A DNA stretch of 64,000 nucleotides from Bacteroidales bacterium (GCA_024401395.1 JAKSLD010000010.1:53440-117439), one strand, 5' to 3'. Positions 39,723 through 49,187 are shown, numbered from the stretch's first letter. Notes: generated from the letters alone by a model not told the origin. Numbers and translations are program-made.

Positions 39723-40973
39723 ATGGTAAATAAGGATATACTAAAAAGAATACTTGAAGACAACCGCGAAATGGTTTCTAACATGAAAATCATTAAACGT
39801 AATATCTCGTTTAACGATGAGATGCGTTATGTGTTTGTTGGAGTACGTCGTTCGGGCAAGTCTTTTCTGATGTTTCAGCGTATGCAGCAATTGCTTGCAC
39901 AGGGCCATACCTGGGACGATATGCTTTATATCAATTTTGAAGAAGACCGTCTTTGGGGATTTGATGTACACGACTTCGATACCATACTTGACGTTCACAA
40001 GGAAATGGGTGGGAACCGGCCAATCCTATTCCTTGATGAGATACAGAATATTGAGGGATGGGAGAAGTTTGCGCGTCGGCTGGCTGATCAGAAATACATG
40101 GTATATATTACAGGATCGAATGCCAAAATGTTAAGTTCAGATATAGCCACAACTCTTGGTGGGCGATATGTTATCAAGAATGTTTACCCTTACGACTTTA
40201 GTGAATATCTGGTGGCCAATGGAGTGGAGATCGATGATTTGTATTTTGACATAGAGAAGCGCCATGGAATTATTAATGACTACATAAAGAATGGTGGGTT
40301 CCCGGAGTGTGCTGCTTATGATAGTAAAAAGGAGTATCTTTTTTCACTTTATCAGAAGATATTTCTTGGCGACATAGCTTTGAGGAATAAAGTCGAGAAT
40401 GCTAATGCTCTGCGAATGATGTTTGTCAAGATGGCCGAGAGCGTCATGCAGCCAATAGCATTGACACGACTATCCAACATGATCTCTTCCATAGGCGTCA
40501 AGACTTCCAAAAATACTATTATAAATTATGCAGGCTACGCCCGTGATGCTTTTCTGATTCTTCCCATGTCTAATTTTGCCGACAATGTATCGGAACGCGA
40601 AACAAATCAGAAATATTATTTCATTGACAATGGCATTATCGGGCTGCTGTCTACAGACTGTCTAACGGCGCAATTAGAAAACCTTGTGGCCGTGTCCCTT
40701 ATACGTAGACATGGTATGGATGGGAATGTCTATTTCTACAATTACAACGTAGAGGTTGATTTTGTGATTCCAGAGAAAGAGATGGCTATTCAAGTGTCAT
40801 TTGCATTGGGTGACGAAGAGAGTGAAACATACCGACGAGAAGTTGGCGCCCTTGTGAAACTCGCCAAACGTTTTCCATATAAGGATCTGAAAATTATCAC
40901 ATTTGACGAAGAGTATACAATAGATATAGACAATATCACCATCAGCGTTGTGCCAATCTGGAAATGGCTCTAA
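39723..40973 (+). CDS. AAA_14/DUF4143 ATPase, copy 1
   Basis: A 416-residue member of the archaeal-type ATPase family with an AAA_14 N-terminal domain and a DUF4143 C-terminal domain. Walker A GVRRSGKSF, Walker B RPILFLDEIQN, sensor region YITGSNAKMLS, then VYPYDFSEYL; the C-terminal part has YFYNYNVEVDFVIPEKE, a PD-(D/E)XK-like nuclease remnant seen in the family. The cellular role is not established; such genes are abundant and often mobile in Bacteroidales. It stands alone behind twin repeats at 39618 and is about 25% similar by eye to the gene at 57330, so the two are old paralogues. Confidence 0.87.
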   Translation: MVNKDILKRILEDNREMVSNMKIIKRNISFNDEMRYVFVGVRRSGKSFLMFQRMQQLLAQGHTWDDMLYINFEEDRLWGFDVHDFDTILDVHKEMGGNRPILFLDEIQNIEGWEKFARRLADQKYMVYITGSNAKMLSSDIATTLGGRYVIKNVYPYDFSEYLVANGVEIDDLYFDIEKRHGIINDYIKNGGFPECAAYDSKKEYLFSLYQKIFLGDIALRNKVENANALRMMFVKMAESVMQPIALTRLSNMISSIGVKTSKNTIINYAGYARDAFLILPMSNFADNVSERETNQKYYFIDNGIIGLLSTDCLTAQLENLVAVSLIRRHGMDGNVYFYNYNVEVDFVIPEKEMAIQVSFALGDEESETYRREVGALVKLAKRFPYKDLKIITFDEEYTIDIDNITISVVPIWKWL

Positions 40974-41130
40974 AATTCAAAAAGTGAGTTTGAAACTTAT
41001 ATTTGTTTGTAGATTGCTTTGATTTGTTTTTTTTACAAACATTGTGGAGAAAAAGTTAATTGATGCAAGTGGATGCTCAGCCGATGCGTTATGACTATAT
41101 TGAAATTGATGAATGAAGATAACAATACAT

Positions 41131-41163
41131 TAAGAGCCACCCATTGAATTGGGGTGGCTCTTA
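41131..41163. terminator. Hairpin between convergent genes
   Basis: TAAGAGCCACCC pairs with GGGTGGCTCTTA (12 bp) around 9 bases. The plus side continues GGTTTTG. It separates the ATPase gene from the convergent TlpA-like gene. Confidence 0.7.
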
Positions 41164-41197
41164 GGTTTTGTGCATTACATCTCAAAGTGCTCAAAGG

Positions 41198-42334
41198 TCA
41201 CTTCGCGAGCTGTTCGTCAAGATATGTGAAGAATTCATCGTCGTCTCCGAGAAATGATTTGAGTATTTCTCCCTTAGGTGATATGATGACCTTGAAAGGA
41301 TAACCTTTGACATTATACCTCATTTCGGTCGTCGCATCTTCACTTCTGACGTTGAGCCATGGTATCTCATGTTTCTCGATGGCGGCTTCCCATTTCTCTT
41401 TTGTGTCGTTGCAGTCGATGCCTACTATCTCTAATCGGTCTCTGTGTGCTGCGTAATACTCTTTCAACTTCGGGAATCCTTTGATGCACCACGAGCACCA
41501 TGACCCCCAGAAATCGAGTATGACATATTTGCCCCTTAGCGATTCGAGCTTCAGAGTGTCACCTTGTGTGTTTCTGAGCCCTAGTTCTGGTGCAAGTACG
41601 CCAGTTGCTACAGTGTCGTTGCCAACTGCCTTACGAGCTGCTATTTGTGTTTTGAGTTTCTTGGTGAGTATGAGATCTTTGTCAATGACAACTCTCATTT
41701 TGCCATTTCTCACTTCTGGAGTGAATTTTGTCACTATAGTGTCGAGGTCGAAGTATATCCCAAGTCCTAACAGGTCAGTGGCTGACGCATCTTCATCTGG
41801 GTGTTCTTCAATACGCTTCAGCAGTATATTCTCCCATTTGTTGGCCACCACAAAATTCTTTGTCCTCATTATGCTGTCTGCAGTTGCCTCATCTACACCG
41901 GCTTCCAATGCCTCTCTTTTCTCTTTCTTGATAACGTCATATTCCATTCTGAGCGGATTTAACTGGTCTTCGAGTTTCTGATATTGCTGAAAGAATGATG
42001 TGCCGTCCCAGTGCGCTTCTTTATCGTTTAATTTGCCGTTGAAAATAGCCTCTTCACCAGGGACAACATAAAAAGTCAGCTCCATGCCAGGCTTTGACTT
42101 GAGGTGCATCCATGCCAGACATGCGAATTGCGTTTTTGCTTTGTATCTGAATTTGCCGTTCTTGACAGCTACCGTTTTTTCGAATATTGAATCTTCCGGC
42201 TCATATTGTCTGTAGCCAATAATGAGCGAATCGTTTTTTACACCATTTATGGTGCCTTTCATTTTGAATACTCCTTGCGCGAAGCCTACGGATGAAAATA
42301 TCAATAATAAGGCTAAAAGTTTTATGTGTTTCAT
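41198..42334 (-). CDS. TlpA-family thioredoxin with DUF4369 domain
   Basis: A 378-residue exported thiol-disulphide protein of the common Bacteroidales type: signal peptide (MKHIKLLALLLIF to GFAQ), N-terminal DUF4369 beta domain (about 20-130, KMKGTINGVKNDSLIIGY), a helical linker, then a thioredoxin domain with active site ILDFWGSWCSWCIKGFP and VKGYPFKVIISPKGEI as the cis-Pro part. The frame is open 74 codons further upstream, but the start at 42334 is chosen because it begins a signal peptide and a full promoter lies at 42359-42390. The extra upstream codons belong to a sugar O-acetyltransferase relic. Confidence 0.9.
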   Translation of the reverse strand: MKHIKLLALLLIFSSVGFAQGVFKMKGTINGVKNDSLIIGYRQYEPEDSIFEKTVAVKNGKFRYKAKTQFACLAWMHLKSKPGMELTFYVVPGEEAIFNGKLNDKEAHWDGTSFFQQYQKLEDQLNPLRMEYDVIKKEKREALEAGVDEATADSIMRTKNFVVANKWENILLKRIEEHPDEDASATDLLGLGIYFDLDTIVTKFTPEVRNGKMRVVIDKDLILTKKLKTQIAARKAVGNDTVATGVLAPELGLRNTQGDTLKLESLRGKYVILDFWGSWCSWCIKGFPKLKEYYAAHRDRLEIVGIDCNDTKEKWEAAIEKHEIPWLNVRSEDATTEMRYNVKGYPFKVIISPKGEILKSFLGDDDEFFTYLDEQLAK

Positions 42335-42358
42335 AGATGAAATATGTATATGTTTGTG

Positions 42359-42390
42359 CAAATGTAACTGAAAAAGACCGTGTGAACAAA
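42359..42390 (-). promoter_or_regulatory. Full promoter of the TlpA/DUF4369 gene
   Basis: Minus-strand TTTG (42387-42390), 20 bases, TACATTTG (42359-42366). The start at 42334 is 24 bases downstream of the -7 box. Confidence 0.8.
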
Positions 42391-42391
42391 A

Positions 42392-42502
42392 CTTTCCACA
42401 ATCGGTATTGAACGGAGGGAAGAGTCCGAACGATTCGGGAACGTCTATGTCCCAAAGTTCGGAGAACAACTTTCGTAGCTCTTCAGAATTACATATACCC
42501 AT
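42392..42502 (-). pseudogene. Relic of a hexapeptide sugar O-acetyltransferase
   Basis: In the open frame ahead of the TlpA gene, codons read NSEELRKLFSELW then VPESFGLFPPFNTDCGK. The pattern ESF-x-x-x-PPF-x-T-D-x-G-K is the stretch before the left-handed beta-helix in maltose/galactoside O-acetyltransferases. The rest of the enzyme, including the catalytic His, is absent. The promoter of the TlpA gene begins at the end of this fragment. Confidence 0.6.
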
Positions 42503-42567
42503 TTGTGAGTATTGCATACACCTGAAAATGATGTCAATTTTGCATATGAAATCCAAACGTACTTATT

Positions 42568-43581
42568 ATGTTGAATAATTATCAGATAGCACTCTTGTTG
42601 GTAATCTTCTGCCTTTCTGCCGATATGGTGGCTCAGGAGAAGAATGACCCATTTTCCACTCTGGAAGCAGGTTGCGAAGCGACTTCTGAAATTCAAATCA
42701 CGCAGTCGGGCGACCGCAACTTTGCCAATCTGCTAAGGCTCAATGCTTCGTTTTCTATGCCTAATATCACTCTTGAGGCTGGGTCTTTGAGCACATATAT
42801 GACTGCCGATGGGAGCATAGGAGAAGATATGCAGACATTCTCTAATCTTGATGCTGATAATATTCCCTTCGCTCTCAGTATGCTCGATATATGTTGGCGT
42901 ATCGATGATGGACAGTCTCTGTTCCTTGGGGTTCGTAATATGAACGAGGACTACTTTACGAGTGACGTCACATCGTTTTTCACTAACAGCTCATGCGGTA
43001 TTTATCCTACCATAAGTGCAAATTATTCAGTTGCCAACTATCCGATGGCTTCGGTTGGTGTTCATTATTCTTATTTTGCAGACCAATGGGGTTTTCAGGC
43101 ATCGCTATATAACGGACAGGGCTACAATCATTTAACTGGACATGATAACGTATTCAGGTTTCGTCCGAGCCAAGACGGCATTTTCGGTCTGGTTCAGGCA
43201 GAATACTCCAGCGATGGGAGACGTTATTTCTTGGGTAGCTCCATCCATAGCAATTATGACGATGGGGTGACACCGTGGTTTTATACAGAGCAACGCCTAA
43301 ATGACATTATTTCTCTGATAGCAGGCTATTCTCATGCCTTTGGGGAGGATGTCGATTGCAGTGATTTTGTCGGGGTAGGGGCACATTTTAAGTTGCGCCA
43401 CTCAGAATGGGGCGTTTTTTCCGACTATTCGCGTTTTGTAGATTGCAATGAATTCGCTACTGAAGTCACATGTACCATCCCTGTGGGAGAGTATCTGTAT
43501 GTACAACCCGTTGCCCATATAATAAATACCGACAAGCAATGGAGCAGTGCATATTGTGTTCGAATAGGGCTCCAGCTATAA
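42568..43581 (+). CDS. Outer-membrane porin-like beta-barrel protein
   Basis: A 337-residue exported protein with a signal peptide (ends MVAQE) and alternating-residue strands with many aromatic ends (GVHYSYFADQWGFQASLYNGQGYN, split here by hairpins), ending in the barrel-type C-terminus CVRIGLQL. WGFQASLYNG and FGLVQAEYSS match the carbohydrate-porin (OprB-like) group found in Bacteroidales. It would allow sugar or small-molecule passage. No operon partner: the TlpA gene upstream points away, and repeat C3 lies downstream. Confidence 0.75.
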   Translation: MLNNYQIALLLVIFCLSADMVAQEKNDPFSTLEAGCEATSEIQITQSGDRNFANLLRLNASFSMPNITLEAGSLSTYMTADGSIGEDMQTFSNLDADNIPFALSMLDICWRIDDGQSLFLGVRNMNEDYFTSDVTSFFTNSSCGIYPTISANYSVANYPMASVGVHYSYFADQWGFQASLYNGQGYNHLTGHDNVFRFRPSQDGIFGLVQAEYSSDGRRYFLGSSIHSNYDDGVTPWFYTEQRLNDIISLIAGYSHAFGEDVDCSDFVGVGAHFKLRHSEWGVFSDYSRFVDCNEFATEVTCTIPVGEYLYVQPVAHIINTDKQWSSAYCVRIGLQL

Positions 43582-43690
43582 GTCGGCCTCTGATTTGTTG
43601 TGATTTTTTCCCCCTCTTCGGATAAAAGCATTGCAGTGTATTTCGGATAAACGAAAGAAAGGGTGTGGTTTTGAGAGAAGGTGTGGGTAG

Positions 43691-43772
43691 TGTGTGTATT
43701 AAGCGTGTGTTAAGAGAGCGTTAAGAGAGCGTAAGAGAAAAATCAGGGCAGAGGGGATTATGAATTTCATAA
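43691..43772 (+). repeat. 11-bp tandem repeat element, family C, copy 3
   Basis: TGTGTGTATTAAGCGTGTGT, then units GTTAAGAGAGC twice and GTAAGAGAAA, then the tail GGGGATTATGAATTTCATAAG, which matches the tail of copy 1. It lies between the porin gene and the convergent cysK. Confidence 0.8.
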
Positions 43773-43847
43773 GGTCAAGATGCCAATATGGCATCTATGA
43801 CCTTGAGTATCCATGAAAATAAAAGCCCTAGATTATACGATGAGCAA

Positions 43848-44771
43848 TTATTTGTAAATGCCTGTCGAGAGATATCGCTCGCCAGTATCGGGGAGGAAAG
43901 CAACAATCATCTTGCCCTTGTTCTCTGGACGTTTAGCAAGTTCCATTGCAGCGAACATAGCAGCGCCTGAAGATATGCCGACGAGGATGCCCTCTTTGTG
44001 TGCAAGGCTGACAGTGGTATTGATAGCATCGTCATCAGAGACGGTCATAACTTCATCCACGTACTCGGCATGATAATTGGCAGGAACGAAATTAGCTCCT
44101 ATACCCTGTATTTTGTGAGCTCCCCATTTACCCTTAGTAATTACTGGAGAAGATGCTGGCTCAACAGCTACGATCTTGATGTTAGGATTGTGCGATTTGA
44201 GCCCCTTGCCAGTGCCACTGATAGTTCCAGCAGAACCGACACCAGCCACAAATATATCGACCTTTCCATCTGTGTCTCTCCATATCTCCTCGGCAGTAGT
44301 CTTGACGTGAGCCTCTGGATTGGCTGGATTCTCAAACTGACCAGGGATGATGGCATTATCGGTAGCTGCCAGAATCTCCTCAGCCTTCTTTATAGAACCT
44401 GCCATACCCTCTGCACCAGGAGTAAGGAAAATTGTTGCTCCCATAGCTTCGAGGAGATTACGGCGCTCGAGCGACATGGTGTCAGGCATTGTAAGGATGA
44501 GCTTGTAGCCCTTTATGACAGATACCCACGCAAGACCTACGCCCGTGTTGCCTGAAGTAGGCTCGATGATAGTGCCACCCGGTCTGAGTTGTCCACTTCT
44601 CTCGGCAGCCTCTATCATGGCAATGCCCACGCGGTCCTTGGCGCTGCCGCCAGGGTTGAAAGATTCTATCTTGGCTATTACCTGGGCATCAAGACCCTCT
44701 GTAATTTTGTTGATTCTGACAAGAGGCGTATTGCCCACGAGTTCTGTTAAGTCATTGAATATGCGTGCCAT
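43848..44771 (-). CDS. cysK: Cysteine synthase A
   Basis: O-acetylserine sulphhydrylase, a PLP enzyme that makes cysteine from O-acetylserine and sulphide. PLP Lys45 in NPGGSAKDRVG, substrate loop PTSGNTGVGLA, phosphate-binding GVGSAGTISGTGKG and C-terminal ISSGAAMFAAM. Length 307 is standard. It is divergent from the dipeptidyl peptidase gene. The serine acetyltransferase gene is not nearby. Confidence 0.95.
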   Translation of the reverse strand: MARIFNDLTELVGNTPLVRINKITEGLDAQVIAKIESFNPGGSAKDRVGIAMIEAAERSGQLRPGGTIIEPTSGNTGVGLAWVSVIKGYKLILTMPDTMSLERRNLLEAMGATIFLTPGAEGMAGSIKKAEEILAATDNAIIPGQFENPANPEAHVKTTAEEIWRDTDGKVDIFVAGVGSAGTISGTGKGLKSHNPNIKIVAVEPASSPVITKGKWGAHKIQGIGANFVPANYHAEYVDEVMTVSDDDAINTTVSLAHKEGILVGISSGAAMFAAMELAKRPENKGKMIVAFLPDTGERYLSTGIYK

Positions 44772-44829
44772 ACTGATATGTATTAATTATACTTAGCGCG
44801 AATGTACTACATTTTTTGCGTAAAATTTG

Positions 44830-44837
44830 TAATTTTG
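44830..44837 (+). promoter_or_regulatory. -7 element of the dipeptidyl peptidase gene
   Basis: TAATTTTG, full TAnnTTTG match, 31 bases before the ATG. Confidence 0.6.
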
Positions 44838-44868
44838 CTGACGTTATAACAATAATAACCAATTTTCA

Positions 44869-47052
44869 ATGCAACGAATAATTACTCTTTCACTCCTGTT
44901 TTCCGTGTGCCTTACACTATTGGCTCAGAAGCCAATGACACTGGAAAATATCTATAAAGATCGTATGATGGCATTGGGTAATGCCTATATACGCGCGTCA
45001 ATTGATATTCCGTCTGAGCCTGATGCATATATGTCTGCATCTAAGGACGAGATTGTAGCCATGAGCTATGCCACTGGTAAAGAGAAGCATAAGCTGTTCA
45101 GCCTTAAGGATATTGAGGATCCACAGGGACTCCTAGCTAATGTGACCTCGGTAACACCTACTAACAATGCTGACGTTTTCCTCATTGAATGTAATACTGA
45201 GTCGATCTACCGTCACTCTACAGTGGCTGACCATTATATCTACAATTCATACTACAAGTCGCTGACACCTCTCTCGAATGAGGGGCATGAGCGTTGTGTG
45301 GAGATTTCTGCTGATGGTACACTTGCCGCTTTTGTTCGCGATGGTAATATTTTCCTCAAGAAGATAAGATACAACAGTACCTCGTCAGTCACATCGGATG
45401 GTGAGTTCAACAAGATAATCAACGGCGCTCCTGACTGGGTGTATGAGGAGGAGTTCTCCACTGAGCGTTCGCTTGCCTTCTCTCCAGACAATACGGAATT
45501 GGCATATATCAGATATGACGAGTCGGAGGTCAAGGAGTATGGTATGCCGATGTATGACTACGACAAGGACAATAAGTCGGCATATCCTGGTGAGTACAGC
45601 TATAAGTACCCAAAGGCTGGTGAGGGTAATTCGAAGGTTTCTGTTCAGGTGTATGACGTCAAGACCCGCAAGATACAGTCCATGCAGGTAGCTCCTGCTA
45701 AAGGTGATTTCTATATCCCTCGTATATTCTGGACTGCTGACCCTCATAAGTTGGCTGTCGTCCGCCTCAACCGTCGACAGAATGTGATGGATATTCTCAT
45801 TGTGGATACACAGTCGACAGTGGCAGAAGTGATTTATACCGACAAGGACGAGAAGTATATTGATGAGGCTGTGTATTCCAACCTTACATTCTTGCCAGAT
45901 GGTAAGGGCTTCCTTGTTATGTCGGAGAAGAGCGGATATATGCAGCTCTATCACTATAATATGCAGGGTGTTCAGATGCGCCAGATATCTTCGGGCGACT
46001 ACGACGTGATGGAGGTCAATGGCTATGAGCCAACTACAAGTCAGGTTATATATACCGTAGCCAAGCCATTGCCAACTCAGAGACGTATCTGTGTAGCTTC
46101 GCTCGATGGCAAGCGTAATGTGACAATAGGCGACAAGGATGGTTATTATGACACAAAGGTTGTAGCCGGTGGTAAGATGCTTATGGTACGCTATTCCACA
46201 GCAAATACACCAAATACAATTAATCTCTACTCTCTCGATGGCAAGAAGGTACGTGAAATAGAGGATAAGACATCTGCTTTGTCATCTGCGAATGCACTGG
46301 TATTGAAGAAAGAGTTTGTGACATTTAAGGCCGATGATGGAAAGACAGATCTCAACGCCTGGATGGTAAAGCCAGCAGATTTCAGCAAGGATAAGCAATA
46401 CCCGGTATTCATCACCCAGTATTCTGGTCCGAACTCACAGCAAGTGAAGGATAAGTGGTCTATCGACTGGGAGCAGGCTTTGGCTGGAGAAGGGTATATC
46501 GTGGTGTGTGTAGACCCTAGAGGAACTGGTGCAAGAGGTGCCGATTTCAAGAAGTGTACATACCTTAAGTTGGGTAAGTATGAGACAGAAGATATGGCTG
46601 CTGTCGCACGTCAGCTGGGTCAGCTTCCTTATGTGGATGCAAATCGCATAGGTATCTGGGGTTGGAGCTATGGCGGATTCATGTCATGCCTCTCATTGTG
46701 CCGTTTCGACGTGTTCAAGACAGGTATTGCAGTGGCTCCAGTGACATCATGGCGTTTCTATGATACGATATACACCGAGAGATTTATGCGTACTCCAGAA
46801 GAGAATCCGTCGGGCTATGACGACTATTCGCCTATCACACACGCTGGCGACCTCAATGGTAAGCTCTTTATCATTCATGGTACAGCAGATGATAATGTTC
46901 ACTATCAGAACCAGATGGAATTTATAGAGGAACTGATAGCAGCCGACAAGGAGTTTGATATGTTCACATTCCCTAACCAGAATCACAGTCTTCCACGTTC
47001 ACGCTATTACGTATATCGTAAGATGCTCAACTGGGTGAAGGAGAACCTGTGA
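44869..47052 (+). CDS. Dipeptidyl peptidase IV (S9 family)
   Basis: A periplasmic or surface serine peptidase that removes Xaa-Pro dipeptides from peptide N-termini, important in asaccharolytic or peptide-using Bacteroidales. Signal peptide to about residue 20 (TLLAQ). N-terminal beta-propeller (about 40-490) with the DPP-IV N-terminal Glu-Glu motif in WVYEEEFSTERS, then an alpha/beta hydrolase domain with Ser600 (GWSYGGF), Asp674 (HGTADDNVH) and His706 (NQNHSL). Length 727 fits DPP-IV of this phylum. It has its own promoter. Confidence 0.95.
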   Translation: MQRIITLSLLFSVCLTLLAQKPMTLENIYKDRMMALGNAYIRASIDIPSEPDAYMSASKDEIVAMSYATGKEKHKLFSLKDIEDPQGLLANVTSVTPTNNADVFLIECNTESIYRHSTVADHYIYNSYYKSLTPLSNEGHERCVEISADGTLAAFVRDGNIFLKKIRYNSTSSVTSDGEFNKIINGAPDWVYEEEFSTERSLAFSPDNTELAYIRYDESEVKEYGMPMYDYDKDNKSAYPGEYSYKYPKAGEGNSKVSVQVYDVKTRKIQSMQVAPAKGDFYIPRIFWTADPHKLAVVRLNRRQNVMDILIVDTQSTVAEVIYTDKDEKYIDEAVYSNLTFLPDGKGFLVMSEKSGYMQLYHYNMQGVQMRQISSGDYDVMEVNGYEPTTSQVIYTVAKPLPTQRRICVASLDGKRNVTIGDKDGYYDTKVVAGGKMLMVRYSTANTPNTINLYSLDGKKVREIEDKTSALSSANALVLKKEFVTFKADDGKTDLNAWMVKPADFSKDKQYPVFITQYSGPNSQQVKDKWSIDWEQALAGEGYIVVCVDPRGTGARGADFKKCTYLKLGKYETEDMAAVARQLGQLPYVDANRIGIWGWSYGGFMSCLSLCRFDVFKTGIAVAPVTSWRFYDTIYTERFMRTPEENPSGYDDYSPITHAGDLNGKLFIIHGTADDNVHYQNQMEFIEELIAADKEFDMFTFPNQNHSLPRSRYYVYRKMLNWVKENL

Positions 47053-47083
47053 TAGGGTAGCACAGTATATGTTTTTACAATTT

Positions 47084-47114
47084 TTTGCATATCAGAATTA
47101 TTCGCTTAATTTTG
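47084..47114 (+). promoter_or_regulatory. Full promoter of the SPOR lipoprotein gene
   Basis: TTTG (47084-47087), 19 bases, TAATTTTG (47107-47114). The start codon is 23 bases downstream. Confidence 0.8.
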
Positions 47115-47136
47115 CATACCAAAATACAGAGGACAA

Positions 47137-47814
47137 ATGATTAAGAAATTTCAATATTCAGTCGTTATATCGGCGTTATTGGTTATGACCGCTACAGGTT
47201 GTGCTTCTCATAAGGGCTCATCAAGTCTTGAGAGTGTAACTAAGACGACTACCGTTACAAAGGGTGGTACGCCGGTGGTACGAGCAGATCAGATGTCTTT
47301 GCAAGCCAATATCAAGAAACAGAGCGAAGAGGCTCGAGCAGCACATGACCAGGCTATAGAAGATGCCAAGGCAAGTGCTAAGGCTGCTGCCGAAGAGGCT
47401 CAGAGGAAGTTGGCCGAAGCTAAGGCACAGGCCGAAGAGATAGCTCGTCAGGCTAAGGAGGAGGCAGAGAAGCAGGCTGCTGAGGCTGCCGCTAAGGCCG
47501 AGGAGAAGGCTAAAGAGGTCGTCACTAAGGTGACAGTGCGCGAGGAGCAGGCTACTGTATTGGAAACAAAGACCAAACAGGCTGGTCAGTATCACGTGAT
47601 AGTCGGTTCGTTCAAGTCGCTCGAGAATGCACGTGCCCTTTGTGATAAAGCTGTAGCTCAGGGCTATCTGCCAAGTATTATGGAGAATCCTGATGGTATG
47701 TACAGAGTCTCTGTATTTACAGCTGACGACGAAGAGTTGTCACGCCAGAGACTGTTGGAAATAGTTAAGGCTAACCCAGAATATGTTGGTAGCTGGTTGC
47801 TGAAATTGAAGTAG
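47137..47814 (+). CDS. SPOR-domain lipoprotein with long coiled coil
   Basis: A 225-residue envelope protein. Lipobox TATGC (Cys22), then a low-complexity coiled coil rich in Ala/Glu/Lys (about 55-140, with EEAQRKLAEAKAQAEEIA), and a C-terminal SPOR domain (about 148-225, YHVIVGSFKSLENARALC, YRVSVFTADDEELSRQ). SPOR domains bind denuded peptidoglycan at division sites. The coiled coil could span from the outer membrane to the wall. It has its own promoter and is 70 bases before a TPR protein gene. Confidence 0.88.
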   Translation: MIKKFQYSVVISALLVMTATGCASHKGSSSLESVTKTTTVTKGGTPVVRADQMSLQANIKKQSEEARAAHDQAIEDAKASAKAAAEEAQRKLAEAKAQAEEIARQAKEEAEKQAAEAAAKAEEKAKEVVTKVTVREEQATVLETKTKQAGQYHVIVGSFKSLENARALCDKAVAQGYLPSIMENPDGMYRVSVFTADDEELSRQRLLEIVKANPEYVGSWLLKLK

Positions 47815-47884
47815 GAAACATAGTTTGGCATAATATTTGAGTATAGATTCACATAACATATAATATCATTAATCAGAGAAGAAT

Positions 47885-48535
47885 ATGAAAAAGTTATTTC
47901 TAACACTTGCTGTTGCAGCAGCTTCTATGGTTGCTTTCGCACAGGAGTCTGCAATAGAATTGAAGAATGCAGGTAACGCAGAACTTAAGGCTAAGAACCT
48001 TCAAGGCGCCCTCGACAACTACGAGAAGGCTATTGTAGCTTTCCAGGCAGAAGGTGAGGATGCTCTCAAGGCTGAGATGGCTACTGTATATAATGCAGCA
48101 GACTGCGCTCGTAAGCTTGGCAAGGGTGAGCGTGCTATTGAGCTTTTCACAATGTGCGAGGCTGAAGGCTATAAGGCTGATATGTGTGCTTATAATATCG
48201 CTAAGTCAATGGAGAAGATGGAAGGCAAGGATGCCGATCGCAAGGCTTATCTCGAGGCTGCTGTAGAGAAGTACACAGAGGGTAAGGCTGCTTCATTCCT
48301 TCGTAAGGATCTTGCTAAGTTCTCATTCGATGAAGGTAAGGCACACTATGAGAAGGGTGCTGAAATTCTCAAGGAGGTAGCTTCAGCAAAGCCAGAGCAG
48401 TATGCAGAGATCCAGGGTCGTGCTAAAGAGGAGTTCAAGTTGGCTCTCCCTCTCATCGAGAAGGCTGGTCAGATTGATCCTACAAACAAGAATGTTGAGA
48501 CATTCGTTAAGGCTATCAAGGATCAGTTGAAGTAA
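47885..48535 (+). CDS. Exported TPR-repeat protein
   Basis: A 216-residue periplasmic protein with a signal peptide (ends MVAFAQE) and three or more tetratricopeptide-like helices (AGNAELKAKNLQGALDNYEK, split; AADCARKLGKGERAIELF; YNIAKSMEKMEGKDADRKAY). TPR arrays bind other proteins; the partner is unknown. Strongly biased codons indicate high expression. It may share transcripts with the SPOR lipoprotein and ends at a strong terminator. Confidence 0.85.
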   Translation: MKKLFLTLAVAAASMVAFAQESAIELKNAGNAELKAKNLQGALDNYEKAIVAFQAEGEDALKAEMATVYNAADCARKLGKGERAIELFTMCEAEGYKADMCAYNIAKSMEKMEGKDADRKAYLEAAVEKYTEGKAASFLRKDLAKFSFDEGKAHYEKGAEILKEVASAKPEQYAEIQGRAKEEFKLALPLIEKAGQIDPTNKNVETFVKAIKDQLK

Positions 48536-48564
48536 ATAGTAATTAACTATATTTAATATAGGTA

Positions 48565-48600
48565 GATGTGCTTATTCTGTAAGCACATCTTCTTTTTTTA
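48565..48600 (+). terminator. Rho-independent terminator
   Basis: GATGTGCTTA pairs with TAAGCACATC (10 bp) around TTCTG, followed by TTCTTTTTTT. The T-run touches the -7 box of the next gene. Confidence 0.9.
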
Positions 48601-48608
48601 TACCTTTG
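48601..48608 (+). promoter_or_regulatory. -7 element of the chromate transporter pair
   Basis: TACCTTTG, full consensus, starts at the base after the terminator T-run and lies 30 bases before the ATG at 48639. It rules out the upstream TTG at 48606 as a start. Confidence 0.65.
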
Positions 48609-48638
48609 CCTAGACAATACAGACAACGGTATTTTAGT

Positions 48639-49187
48639 ATGCTATTCAAGTTATTCTGGTCGTTCTTCAAGATTGGTTTCTTCACTTTCGGTGGAGGCTT
48701 GGCAATGATACCATTCATACAGGACGAGTTTATCAATAAGAAAAAATGGCTTACTGCCGAGGAGATGAATGAGATGATAGCGCTCTCTCAGTCGTTCCCA
48801 GGGGTAGTGGCAGTCAATATATCTATCATAGCGGGACATAAGCTTGCAGGTGTCAAGGGCGCGATAGCGGCAGCCATAGGTACAGTCCTTCCAGCTCTTT
48901 TGGCGATAGTTCTCATATTGTCCTTCTTGGCGGGCTTTCAGGATAACAGGTATGTCCAGTACACTTTCTTAGGCATTAAAGCAGCTTCTGCAGCACTGAT
49001 ACTTGATACAGTCATCAGGTTGGCGAAGAAGAGCATTAGGTCTACTTTCGCGTGGACGCTTGCCGTAGTGTCACTCCTCATAGTGATGTTCAATTTCTCT
49101 GCAGCATGGTCGATACTGGTTGGAGCAGTATCTGGCGTTGTCGCAAAATGTTTTGTTCATAACAAATCTAAGAAAACGCGATGCTGA
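48639..49187 (+). CDS. Chromate transporter, N-terminal half (ChrA family)
   Basis: A 182-residue membrane protein, one half of a split CHR transporter. The conserved start FFKIGFFTFGGGLAMIPFIQ and the motif ALSQSFPGVVAVNIS are typical, followed by four or more hydrophobic segments. CHR pairs form a transporter of about 12 helices from two halves; chromate is the named substrate, but in anaerobic Bacteroidales the real substrate is uncertain. The start is set by a promoter at 48601. It overlaps the second half by 7 bases. Confidence 0.88.
   Translation: MLFKLFWSFFKIGFFTFGGGLAMIPFIQDEFINKKKWLTAEEMNEMIALSQSFPGVVAVNISIIAGHKLAGVKGAIAAAIGTVLPALLAIVLILSFLAGFQDNRYVQYTFLGIKAASAALILDTVIRLAKKSIRSTFAWTLAVVSLLIVMFNFSAAWSILVGAVSGVVAKCFVHNKSKKTRC

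Noticed and set aside
42335..42556. Longer N-terminus of the TlpA/DUF4369 protein
   Set aside because: A full promoter lies inside it and a signal peptide starts at 42334; the upstream codons are a relic of another gene.
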